Origin: PALSA-1353 sp036267155
GTDB lineage: Bacteria; Planctomycetota; Phycisphaerae; Tepidisphaerales; Tepidisphaeraceae
Direction of reading: 5' to 3'
Length of the DNA stretch: 64,000 bases
NCBI GenBank assembly: GCA_036267155.1
Contig: DATAWP010000062.1
Span: 1 to 64,000 of the forward strand
Part shown: positions 16,011 to 24,320 of the stretch, in pieces
How positions within the stretch are numbered: position 1 is the stretch's first letter
Layout of the letters: each line of letters begins with the position of its first letter
The notes under the pieces: generated by a model
Database searches by the model: none
Seen by the model: only the letters and a program-made list of their open reading frames with translations
What the model was told of the DNA's origin: nothing
Made by a program: the position numbers and the translations under genes

Positions 16011-16040
16011 GAAAGCCGCGGGATAGCCATCCCCCGGGAA
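16011..16040. repeat. REP-like palindrome family E (CCGCGGGATGGC), copy 1
   Basis: GAAAGCCGCGGGATAGCCAT followed by CCCCCGGGAA, an imperfect palindrome right after the PilB stop. The reverse complement nearly matches 52344-52374; a third copy is at 35485-35514. It lies between converging genes and could act as a bidirectional transcript end. Confidence 0.75.
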
Positions 16041-16041
16041 C

Positions 16042-17478
16042 CTACTGCCCCGACATCGGCGGCCTGAACGACACGTTCTCCATCTCAAACCCTTCCACAT
16101 TTTCCTGATCCAGCGCCGGCCCATATTCCTTATCCCCTGTCTCATCCCACACGATCCGCGAATTCCGCAGCGCGAAATCGCGCGCCTCGCGAATATAAAC
16201 CCCGGCAAGCCTGGTCTGGTACACCCCTTTGAAAATCCCCTGCGGCCGCAGATCGTAAAACCCGCCCACGCCCGGCGCGGCTTTAGTAAGTTCCAGCGTC
16301 ACATTGTCCAGAACAATGTCCTGGAGCGGACTTGACGGCCAGCCCTGAAAAACCAGTCCATTTTCGCCGCGGCAAATCACGTTGCTGAAACGGATATTGC
16401 GCACGTGCCCCAGCTTTGTCTCAGCCGTGCGCGGAAAACACGTCACCTGAATCGGCTCGCCCGCCCCCCACCATTTGTGCGGCTGAAATTTTGTCTCCAC
16501 CACAATGTTCGAAAAAATCACGTTCTCAATATTCCCCGCGTCGCGCAACTGAATGCACAACCCGCGATTGCTGCGGGACACAACGCAGCCATCGAAGATG
16601 ATGTCCCGAGCCGTGCCGGTATAAATCTCGTCAACCTTCAGGGCAGCGCTGCGCGAAGCCAACGTGCATCCGGTCACGGTGATGTGCTGGCAATCGCCAT
16701 ACTTTTCGAAATTCGGCGTGTTCTTGATGACGAGGCCGTCGTCGGCACAGTCGATCAGGCAGTTGGCGATGCGCACGTCCTGGCAATGATCGATGTCGAT
16801 GCCGTCGTTGTTGGCCACCTCCCACGAGTTACGGATGCTGATTTCCGTAATGGCCACGTCCCGGCAGCCAACGAGATGCACCGTCCAACTCGGCGCGGCC
16901 GTGAGAGTGACATCGCGCATCCGCACGTGATCGCAGCCGATGAAGATGATCATCATCGGCCGGCCGCCGCGCTGGTCCGGCTCCCCCGGCTTTTTGCCAA
17001 ATGGCCACCAGTCTCCGATGAACGATTCCGGCCACCAGCCTTCCTTATTGATGTCGCCACCGGCCTCTTCATCCGCGAGCGTTTGCCAAATCACGGCATC
17101 ATTCCCATCGATCGTCCCCGAACCCGACACCGTCACGTTCGACGCATCCTTCGCAAACAGCAGCGATCCGCTGGGCAGATAGTCGCGCCAATCGCCGCTG
17201 CCCTTGAGAATCGCACCGCCGGCCAGATGAAAATCCACGTTGCCGCGGAGCGTGAGTGTACCGGACAAATAGGTCCTGCCCGCTGGCAGCAAAACCTGTC
17301 CACCGCCTTGAGCAGCACAGGCGTCGATCGTCTTTTGAATGGCAACCGTGTCGCTGATCTTCCCGTTGCCCTTCGCGCCGAAGTCCAGAACATTGAACAC
17401 GCCGTTGTCGGCCGCCGACGCCGTGGCGCAAGCACAGACCAAGAAGCAGAGAGTCGCGATACCCAGCAATGAGTTCAT
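16042..17478 (-). CDS. Secreted glycoside hydrolase family 28-like (polygalacturonase-type) enzyme
   Basis: 478 residues with a signal peptide (MNSLLGIATLCFLVCACATASAA cut near 22). It is a right-handed beta-helix: FNVLDFGAKGNGKISDTVAI is the pectate-lyase-like start, VTVSGSGTIDGN follows, and the GH28 catalytic motifs NNDGIDIDH and CADDGLVIK carry the acids. The predicted substrate is pectin or another uronate/rhamnose-rich glycan, acting outside the cytoplasm. The start at 17478 is chosen because it gives a clean signal peptide; the open frame continues 126 nt upstream. It is divergent from the GH51 gene, with 131 nt between starts. Confidence 0.88.
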   Translation of the reverse strand: MNSLLGIATLCFLVCACATASAADNGVFNVLDFGAKGNGKISDTVAIQKTIDACAAQGGGQVLLPAGRTYLSGTLTLRGNVDFHLAGGAILKGSGDWRDYLPSGSLLFAKDASNVTVSGSGTIDGNDAVIWQTLADEEAGGDINKEGWWPESFIGDWWPFGKKPGEPDQRGGRPMMIIFIGCDHVRMRDVTLTAAPSWTVHLVGCRDVAITEISIRNSWEVANNDGIDIDHCQDVRIANCLIDCADDGLVIKNTPNFEKYGDCQHITVTGCTLASRSAALKVDEIYTGTARDIIFDGCVVSRSNRGLCIQLRDAGNIENVIFSNIVVETKFQPHKWWGAGEPIQVTCFPRTAETKLGHVRNIRFSNVICRGENGLVFQGWPSSPLQDIVLDNVTLELTKAAPGVGGFYDLRPQGIFKGVYQTRLAGVYIREARDFALRNSRIVWDETGDKEYGPALDQENVEGFEMENVSFRPPMSGQ

Positions 17479-17609
17479 GGACGTGCCGATTCCGCCCGGC
17501 AACATTATCAATGATGCCGCGAACCGCAACAACCGCCGAAGATCGGCGCCGCTTTTGACGATTTGGGCGAGTTGCCGGTAGGCTATCTTTGGCAAGGAGA
17601 CCAAACGAG

Positions 17610-20060
17610 ATGAAAATTCAAGCCGTCGTTTTGCTGCTGATCTGTTTACTTTCCATAACCGTCCGGGCCGATGTTCCGCCGGGCCAGATCACCGTCAATC
17701 TGCAACAGCCGGGCCCCAGGATCAGCCCGATTTTTTACGGACTGATGACCGAGGAAATCAACCACTCCTACGACGGTGGACTCTACGCCGAACTGGTCCA
17801 AAACCGAATTTTCCAGGACAACGCAGCCGAACCCCGACATTGGTCCGTCGTCAAAACCGGCGATACCCAAGCCGACATCGCGCTGGACGAAAATAACCCG
17901 ATCGCATCGACGGTTCTAACCCGATGCCTTCGGCTCGACATTACTTCGATTGCCCCCGGCCAGCAGGCCGGGATCGCCAACGACGGATATTGGGGCATTC
18001 CCGTGCGGCCGCACACGCAATATCGCGCTTCCTTTTTCGCCAAGGCCGGTTCCGGATTCTCTGGTCCGCTCACTGCTGAAATCCAAAACAGCGACGGCAC
18101 AACCGTCTACGCATCGGCCTCGGTCCCCGCGATCGACACTCAATGGAAAAAGTACGAACTGACGCTGACAACCCCCAATGAACTTCCGCCGGTCACGGGC
18201 CGCTTCGTGATATTGGCCCAGGGCCAAGGCTCGGTGTGGTTCAATCTCGTCTCTCTTTTTCCGCCGACATTCGCCAATCGCCCCAACGGAAACCGCATCG
18301 ACCTTATGCAATTACTGGCCGATCTACATCCGGCTTTTCTGCGTTTTCCCGGCGGAAACTATCTCGAAGGCAACACCATTGATGAGCGCTTCGCGTGGAA
18401 GAAAACCATCGGCGACCTCTCGCAACGCCCCGGACACCGGGGCCCATGGGGCTACCGTTCATCGGACGGCCTGGGCCTGCTCGAATTTTTCGATTGGTGC
18501 CAGGACCTTCACATGCAGCCTTTGCTCGCGGTCTACGCCGGGTATTCCCTGCGCGGACAACACATCGATCCCGGCCCCGCTCTTGAGCCGTTCGTGCAGA
18601 ATGCCCTGGACGAAATTGAATACGCCACCGGCGACGACTCCACAAAATGGGGCCACCAGCGCGCTCTCGACGGCCATCCTGCGCCGTTCAAGATCGAATA
18701 CGTCGAAATCGGAAATGAAGACCAGTTCGACCGCTCCGGCAGCTACGATGGTCGTTTCGCCCAATTCCATGATGCAATCAAAGCCAAGTATCCAGACCTG
18801 AAGCTCATCGCCACGACTCCCGTTCATAGCCGAACTCCCGATGTCGTTGACGATCACTACTATCGCTCGGCCCGGGCGATGGAATTGGACGTGCATCACT
18901 ACGACAAATACAACCGCTCCGGTCCGAAAATCTTCGTCGGCGAGTGGGCCACCACCGAAGGAACCCCCACGCCGGACATGAACGCCGCGTTGGCCGACGC
19001 CGCGTGGCTCACCGGTCTGGAGCGAAATTCCGATGTGGTGATCATGTCCGCCTACGCTCCGCTTCTGGTCAATGTGAATACCAATGCCCGCCAATGGGGA
19101 ACGAATCTCATCGGCTACGACGCGTTGAGCAGCTTCGGCTCAGCTTCGTATTACGCGCAGCAAATGTTCTCCCAGAACCTGGGCGACACCGTCTTGCCGG
19201 TGGATATTCAGGAGCAACCGCACGAGCAGCCGCCCGCCCCCGCCCCCGCCGGCCGAATCGGCGTGGGGACTTGGCAGACCTCCGCCGAGTTCAAGGACAT
19301 CAAAGTCACCCACGGCGACGACACGCTGTTCCAATCCGATTTTGCCAAGGGAACTTCCGGCTGGCGCCCACGCGGCGGAACATGGGAAACCAATGGCGCA
19401 GATGCCGCTCTCACCCAAACCGCGATGAGGGACGATTGCCGCGATATCGCCGGCGACAACAACTGGGCCGATTACACCTACTCCCTCAAAGCACGCAAGC
19501 TCGGCGGCAACGAGGGATTCCTCATCGCCTTTCACGTCCGCGGCCGAAATGATTACGTTTGGTGGAACCTCGGCGGATGGGGCAACACCCGCACCGCGCT
19601 GGAACAGAGCATCGACGGCGAGAAGACGCAAATCGGTCCTTCCGCTCCCGTCACGATCCAGCCCAATCAATGGTATGACATCCGCATTGAGCTGCAGGGC
19701 CGCGACATCAAATGTTTTCTGGACAACAAGCTGATCATAGAGGCCTCCGAATCGTCCCAGCCGCCGTTGCCCGCCGTCTACGCCACCGCCAGCCGCGTCG
19801 ATGCGACCGGGCAGGTGATCTTGAAAGTGGTGAATGCGTCCGCATCGCCCCAGCAGCTTCAGATCAATTTGCGAGGCGCAACCGAGGTGGATAAGAACGC
19901 AACGGTGCAGGTGTTGACCGGCGATCCGAAAGACGTGAACACGATTGAGCAGCCGCGGAAGATTTACCCGCGTTCGGCCGACATCACCGACGCCGCGGCG
20001 TCATTCACGCACGAATTCCCTGCTGACTCCGTCAGCGTTTTGAAACTCTCAGTGAAATAG
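17610..20060 (+). CDS. Secreted alpha-L-arabinofuranosidase (GH51) with inserted lectin-like domain
   Basis: 816 residues with signal peptide 1-20. A carbohydrate-binding-like region (about 110-215) precedes the GH51 barrel; the acid/base is Glu370 in EIGNED and the nucleophile Glu445 in FVGEWATTEG. After the barrel an LamG/DUF1080-like jelly roll (about 555-735, TLFQSDFAKGTSGWRPRGGTW and NQWYDIRIELQGRDIKCFLDN) interrupts the link to the C-terminal beta-domain. It would release arabinose from arabinan or arabinoxylan. AGGAG (17595-17599) is 10 nt before the ATG. Pairing with the divergent GH28 suggests a plant-polysaccharide locus. Confidence 0.92.
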   Translation: MKIQAVVLLLICLLSITVRADVPPGQITVNLQQPGPRISPIFYGLMTEEINHSYDGGLYAELVQNRIFQDNAAEPRHWSVVKTGDTQADIALDENNPIASTVLTRCLRLDITSIAPGQQAGIANDGYWGIPVRPHTQYRASFFAKAGSGFSGPLTAEIQNSDGTTVYASASVPAIDTQWKKYELTLTTPNELPPVTGRFVILAQGQGSVWFNLVSLFPPTFANRPNGNRIDLMQLLADLHPAFLRFPGGNYLEGNTIDERFAWKKTIGDLSQRPGHRGPWGYRSSDGLGLLEFFDWCQDLHMQPLLAVYAGYSLRGQHIDPGPALEPFVQNALDEIEYATGDDSTKWGHQRALDGHPAPFKIEYVEIGNEDQFDRSGSYDGRFAQFHDAIKAKYPDLKLIATTPVHSRTPDVVDDHYYRSARAMELDVHHYDKYNRSGPKIFVGEWATTEGTPTPDMNAALADAAWLTGLERNSDVVIMSAYAPLLVNVNTNARQWGTNLIGYDALSSFGSASYYAQQMFSQNLGDTVLPVDIQEQPHEQPPAPAPAGRIGVGTWQTSAEFKDIKVTHGDDTLFQSDFAKGTSGWRPRGGTWETNGADAALTQTAMRDDCRDIAGDNNWADYTYSLKARKLGGNEGFLIAFHVRGRNDYVWWNLGGWGNTRTALEQSIDGEKTQIGPSAPVTIQPNQWYDIRIELQGRDIKCFLDNKLIIEASESSQPPLPAVYATASRVDATGQVILKVVNASASPQQLQINLRGATEVDKNATVQVLTGDPKDVNTIEQPRKIYPRSADITDAAASFTHEFPADSVSVLKLSVK

Positions 20061-20119
20061 CTTTATTATTTGTAACATGAGCGGATATTCCCTTTTGCGT
20101 TTTCTCTTTTCGGGGTTCG

Positions 20120-21034
20120 ATGACGGGTGAAGCCAAAACAAATCCGCTTTCACGGGTCGATCGATCGCGGCTGCCGTATGTGTTGGTGCGGGATATTTTT
20201 GCCATCGTTTTGCTCATTTCTGCCGCGCTTAAGGCTCAAGATTTATTGCGACCCCCGGTTTTATCAGTGCCGTCGATCTGGAACCAGGTCTTGACGTGGG
20301 TCGAAATCGGCGTCGAATGGTCGGTGGCCGCGTGGCTGCTGACGGAAATTGCACCTCGCTGGGCGCGCCGGACCGCAATGACGCTACTGGCAATTTTTAT
20401 TGGGATAAGCGGCTGGCGCCTCTTTGGCGGCCAGTCAAATTGCGGCTGTTTTGGCGCCGTTCACGTGCATCCCAAATGGACACTTGCTTTCGATATAGCT
20501 GCCTTGGCTCTCATTTACGGCTTCGGGCGCGCTACGCTCAATAATGCCCCGCCGCGCGAAATCCTGGATCATGATCGCAGTTTTCGTCTCCATCGAATGA
20601 CTTTTGGAGTTCTTCTTTCCATCATTGTCCCAGGGGCCATTTTAGAAGCATGGCCGGCGACTGCCGGGCAGCAAGTGGACCACGTCGTTGTCATCGATGT
20701 CAAGACGTTGCAGGGGAAATTGTTCCCACTGTTAGATTTTATGGATGACGCAAGCCGTTCTGATTTGATGAAGGGCCAGCGCATCGTCATTTTGTTCAAT
20801 CACGACTGCGACGCCTGCCGGGAATATTTATCCCATCGCGCGCAAACCGCCAAGCCTTCGGAAGTTGGGGAAATTTACGACATCGATCTCAGTCCACTCG
20901 ACGCGGGCGATACCGATGCCTTTCCCTCTTCCTTTAAGCGTGTTCGCCTGCAACAGGGAATCCTGTGCTCATGCCCGACGCCGTTGGAACTGTCTTTGCA
21001 CGATGGCGTCGTAGAATCAGTTGAAGAAAAATAA
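20120..21034 (+). CDS. MauE/DoxX-like membrane protein fused to a thioredoxin-like domain
   Basis: 304 residues. About 1-140 has four membrane helices with the MauE-type QSNCGCFG motif (C108, C110); a further helix (about 160-180) leads to an extracytoplasmic thioredoxin-like half with CDAC (C230-C233) and a late CSC-Pro (C283, C285). This suggests electron relay across the membrane to periplasmic disulfides, as for MauE or VKOR/DsbB-like systems (inference). It heads the cluster with two DUF1573-like genes and a Cys-rich secreted peptide. Confidence 0.78.
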   Translation: MTGEAKTNPLSRVDRSRLPYVLVRDIFAIVLLISAALKAQDLLRPPVLSVPSIWNQVLTWVEIGVEWSVAAWLLTEIAPRWARRTAMTLLAIFIGISGWRLFGGQSNCGCFGAVHVHPKWTLAFDIAALALIYGFGRATLNNAPPREILDHDRSFRLHRMTFGVLLSIIVPGAILEAWPATAGQQVDHVVVIDVKTLQGKLFPLLDFMDDASRSDLMKGQRIVILFNHDCDACREYLSHRAQTAKPSEVGEIYDIDLSPLDAGDTDAFPSSFKRVRLQQGILCSCPTPLELSLHDGVVESVEEK

Positions 21035-21088
21035 ATACATCCTTTCCTCGAATCCGTCGCGGCTATTTTTTTCAGTTCGCAAATAATG

Positions 21089-21116
21089 TTGACAAAAAGC
21101 CGGCCTCATGTATGAT
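21089..21116 (+). promoter_or_regulatory. Strong sigma70-type promoter ahead of the DUF1573 genes
   Basis: TTGACA (21089-21094), 16-nt spacer, TATGAT (21111-21116). Expected transcript start near 21123, 60 nt before the GTG of the first DUF1573 gene. It lies in an AT-rich intergenic stretch after the MauE-type gene. Confidence 0.75.
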
Positions 21117-21181
21117 TGTGCCCTATCCCTTCGGTGGATCCGTGGTAAGGCACTGGGCTTTTTGAGCGGAGCGAGGCGATA

Positions 21182-21661
21182 GTGGCTGCGAAGTCTTCAG
21201 CTCGTGCGGTTCTAAATCAGGCTGCAATTGGGACAGCGTTTGCATTTATCGTCTTGGTAGCGCTGCGTTTGTTCAAGCCGGATATTAATTTCGGTTCTGC
21301 TTTCCTATCAAAGCCATTGGAGGTCGAACCGTCCCCTTCCTACGAGTGCCAAGCAAAAACCGGCGATGTGGTCAGCGCGCAATTCACTGTGCGAAACTGC
21401 CTTAGCGAAAACTTGACGATTTTGGGATTGCATACGCCGGGTGGCTGCGTTGCGCCACTCGATAGTTATCCGATGGAATTGTCGCCTGGCGAACTCCGCA
21501 AAATCAAAATAAATTTTACCGTTGGTAATCCAAGCTCCAACGGGAAATACACGCGGATAGTGGATTTGTTTCTGAATCATGAAGCGGCGGTTCCTTCGCT
21601 GAATTTCGAGGCGCGCGTCTCGGCCAATCAATTGATCGATGCAAGAAAGAAGTTCCTATAG
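21182..21661 (+). CDS. DUF1573-like membrane-anchored protein 1
   Basis: 159 residues, GTG start preceded by GGAG and GAGG (21168-21176). One N-terminal membrane helix (about 11-29) anchors an extracytoplasmic Ig-like domain of DUF1573 type: QFTVRNCLSENLTILGLHTPGGC, then MELSPGELRKIKINFTVG. The family's usual CGC motif is reduced to GGC. It is followed 6 nt later by a second related gene. The function of DUF1573 proteins is not established. Confidence 0.72.
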   Translation: MAAKSSARAVLNQAAIGTAFAFIVLVALRLFKPDINFGSAFLSKPLEVEPSPSYECQAKTGDVVSAQFTVRNCLSENLTILGLHTPGGCVAPLDSYPMELSPGELRKIKINFTVGNPSSNGKYTRIVDLFLNHEAAVPSLNFEARVSANQLIDARKKFL

Positions 21662-21667
21662 CGTCTT

Positions 21668-22138
21668 TTGTTGTCCAACCCGGAGTTGATTCTGCTTCAT
21701 TTCAAGTGGGCGGTGAGGGTAAGCGTTTTCAGAACGCTGCTACACGCTTTTCTCTTCGCTGGCGGAATACTTGCGTTATTTATCGCAGTTGCTGCCTACC
21801 GCAATGGGTCGATCCATGCCGCCATCGCCTATTTGGCGGGTGACGACATTTACATAAGTCCCAAGCACGTCACTGTTCCGGGCCAGGGCTTAGACGCCAA
21901 AGCGGTTGTATTCAGCAATCTATCCAATAGATCCATTCACATTGTTGGGTACAATGCCGTTTGTTCGTGTATCACAGTCTCAAATCTTCCGCTTACCCTT
22001 GGTCCTAGAGCCCGGGGCGAAGTTGAAATTCATGCGGTATCGAAAGTCTCCAAGGCTGTTCCGCTTATATTTATCAGCGATGATCCTGGTCAGACGCGGA
22101 TGGAAATCAAAATTAACGTTGTTGCCGACAAGCTTTAG
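21668..22138 (+). CDS. DUF1573-like membrane-anchored protein 2
   Basis: 156 residues from a TTG start, 6 nt after the previous stop. A membrane helix (about 21-43) is followed by a second DUF1573-like domain: NLSNRSIHIVGYNAVCSCITV, LPLTLGPRARGEVEIHAV and MEIKINVVADKL. The paired cysteines CSC occupy the place of the family's CGC. The two neighbours look like diverged paralogues acting together outside the membrane. Confidence 0.7.
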   Translation: MLSNPELILLHFKWAVRVSVFRTLLHAFLFAGGILALFIAVAAYRNGSIHAAIAYLAGDDIYISPKHVTVPGQGLDAKAVVFSNLSNRSIHIVGYNAVCSCITVSNLPLTLGPRARGEVEIHAVSKVSKAVPLIFISDDPGQTRMEIKINVVADKL

Positions 22139-22273
22139 GGCCGCGAAAATATCTTTGGTGGCCAGTTAACCAAGACCAAGAGATGTCATGCCGAAACCAC
22201 ACCAAAACGTCGCTTCTTGTGAAGTTGACTGGCTAGGCTTAACATCACTTAGGCATACTGCAAAGGAACTGCA

Positions 22274-22537
22274 ATGCTAGATGTAACAAAGACAATATCC
22301 AAAGTTGGATCTCTGGCTTGCTTTATTCTGAGCGTAACGGTCATGATCTTCGCATGTTGTAGCATGGCTTTAGCGGGTGAGTCGGGGTCGGGCGATAACG
22401 TATGTAATTGTGGCTGCGGAAATGGGGGCGGGGGCGCAAAATGCACCAATTTCAATGGAGACAACAGTTGTCCTGACTGTACTTGCACTTACGAAGCAAT
22501 GGGGGGGCAGAACGTTTGTGGCAAGCCGAATGGATAG
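22274..22537 (+). CDS. Small secreted 8-cysteine peptide
   Basis: 87 residues. AAAGGA (22262-22267) sits 6 nt before the ATG. The hydrophobic stretch VGSLACFILSVTVMIFACCS with an A-L-A-G cleavage site gives a signal peptide of about 35 residues. The remaining ~52 residues hold eight cysteines (VCNCGCG, AKC, SCPDCTC, NVCGK) in a Gly/Asn-rich background. An even cysteine count and export suggest four disulfides or metal binding. I recognise no family. The neighbouring MauE-thioredoxin and CSC/GGC-bearing proteins make a redox-handled substrate plausible (inference). Confidence 0.75.
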   Translation: MLDVTKTISKVGSLACFILSVTVMIFACCSMALAGESGSGDNVCNCGCGNGGGGAKCTNFNGDNSCPDCTCTYEAMGGQNVCGKPNG

Positions 22538-22672
22538 ATCGGATGGCACACCACGTGTCTATCGGTTCTCATCCAGTATATCGCACCTTTGCGGCTGCGG
22601 AACTGCAATCGCCATATCGCGGGTGCTCCTGTATCACGCATGTAGCGAAGCCCCATTTAAAAGCGGTATGAG

Positions 22673-23917
22673 ATGAGTTCTATCGCACCAAGGCAAAGTA
22701 ATGGTGGTTTTCCGAAAGGAGCTTCTCCGGTGTTCGGCCATGTGCGAGAAATTGTGTTGGATGACTGCGAAGACGGCTCATTAATCTCAATATCACCAAA
22801 TAAGCGACCGCGATTTTTGGAAGTCGCGGGAACTGGCGTCGCAGGCGGTGTAGCAAAAACGGTGGGCGAATTTCCGAGAATCGTGGACCGGGATTTAAAT
22901 TTTAAAAAGATTTGTCTATGCGCGTTATTGGTTCAGTTTTGCTGGGCATTTTTGCCTTTCTGCGACGCGGATCCCCAAACGGCAGCTATTAGCCGCTTTC
23001 AAGCGGAGGCACCGGCAGGTTGGCACAGCTTAAGGACTTCTTTGCTGCCTGTTGCCGGGTCGCTGACATGGGTTGATATTATGGATATGCCAGATCCGAC
23101 GGAACCAGGTTATATAAAGGGCGGCATCTATAACAAAGAAGTGAGGCAGTTTTGGCTGACTGATAGGGCAGCAAAAGTCATTTCCGATCGATTTGACAAA
23201 TCCGGAAAATGGATGTCGAGAAGTGTTAATTGTTATAATCCAGATTATGCGTTTTATGCAATGCAGTATGATAGAGACGGCCCTTACTATCTCGGGATGT
23301 ATGGCACGACCAGCGATGTGCACGATCGTATCAGACAGCATGTGGAGAATCAGCTCTTTCCCGTGGAAGTATCATTTATAAAGGGGGAAGCCCTGGGAAA
23401 TGACGCCACTCATATTGCTTTTTGTCGAGATGTTGACGTGAACGGCAAACATTTAGTTGACGTCGGCCTTACTTATACACCCTCCGGCAATGAGGCTAAG
23501 AACGCGTCGATAAGGCAGGACGAACTTTTTTGGGATCCCGCCGCTAGTTGGCGATTGGTAAGAGAGCGATTAACAACCACCGAACTTAACGCGTGGACGG
23601 TCGTTGATTATATGTCCGATCAATCTGAACTTTATTACGCGCGCAAAGTAGTAATTCAAGTCAATATGCAAGGGCGGAAAGCTATAGATACAAATACATT
23701 TATTGTAGAGCCCGTGTTGCACCCATCGCTCGGACCGATGGAGTTTCGTCTACCATCGATCGGCCTGCCTGAACTTCCACCGGAAGGTTCACGACGTTTT
23801 GAGCATCTAACCATAATTGCAGCTAATTTCTTGGGAATCGGCGTACTTCTGTACATTTACTATCGAAAGAAGGGCAGTAAAAGGACGCCCAAATTAGATA
23901 GCAATATGGGACGGTGA
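22673..23917 (+). CDS. Unknown bitopic membrane protein of the Cys-peptide cluster
   Basis: 414 residues. A cytoplasmic-looking ~80-residue N-terminus precedes a helix (KICLCALLVQFCWAFLPFC), a ~300-residue extracytoplasmic part (e.g. MSRSVNCYNPDYAFYAM, AFCRDVDVNGKHLVDVG, ELYYARKVVIQVNM) and a C-terminal helix (IIAANFLGIGVLLYIYY) ending in basic residues. No catalytic motif is evident. The DNA is AT-richer than flanking genes. I do not recognise it. Starts further downstream, just before the first helix, are possible. Confidence 0.7.
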   Translation: MSSIAPRQSNGGFPKGASPVFGHVREIVLDDCEDGSLISISPNKRPRFLEVAGTGVAGGVAKTVGEFPRIVDRDLNFKKICLCALLVQFCWAFLPFCDADPQTAAISRFQAEAPAGWHSLRTSLLPVAGSLTWVDIMDMPDPTEPGYIKGGIYNKEVRQFWLTDRAAKVISDRFDKSGKWMSRSVNCYNPDYAFYAMQYDRDGPYYLGMYGTTSDVHDRIRQHVENQLFPVEVSFIKGEALGNDATHIAFCRDVDVNGKHLVDVGLTYTPSGNEAKNASIRQDELFWDPAASWRLVRERLTTTELNAWTVVDYMSDQSELYYARKVVIQVNMQGRKAIDTNTFIVEPVLHPSLGPMEFRLPSIGLPELPPEGSRRFEHLTIIAANFLGIGVLLYIYYRKKGSKRTPKLDSNMGR

Positions 23918-24320
23918 GTTCCGAAGTGACTTCGAGTCATTATGAATGGAGTTTCCTGGGTCACGTTCAGACCGGATGGCTTAGGGAAACCCCTTGAAGG
24001 GGCAGGTAGTCGGTTGCCCCGCTAATATCTATTGTTGGTACGTATCATGTCTCTCGCTTCAATCAGTTTTCAAATGCCCGGCGCACGAGCGCATTCTAGG
24101 TTGCGGCGGATGATCACGCCCGAACACTTAGCCGACTTTGTGATTCATGCAGCCGTTGGTCACACTGAAACGGCGGAGCCTAAACGCTTCCATGGCCAGA
24201 GGCCGTCGTTTCAACCTGTAATGAGAAATATGTTGTTCAATAGTGCGGCGTTCTTGCAGTTATTTGTTCGTACAAAATGTTAATCCGCACGCTTCTGAAG
24301 TGGTTACGCCCGGGTGTCCT
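23918..24320 (+). other. Intergenic stretch with competing hairpins upstream of the GT-C gene
   Basis: 403 nt without a convincing gene. Near 23985-24021, CCCCTTGAAGGGG and GGGGCA...TGCCCC share the same G-run, so the two hairpins exclude each other. At 24168-24216, TGAAACGGCG pairs with CGTCGTTTCA. This could be a leader with alternative folds; I cannot assign it to any riboswitch class. An 83-codon frame at 24032-24283 was not accepted. Confidence 0.35.

Noticed and set aside
24032..24283. 83-codon + frame upstream of the GT-C gene
   Set aside because: No motif, no ribosome site, and it crosses an inverted repeat; treated as non-coding.
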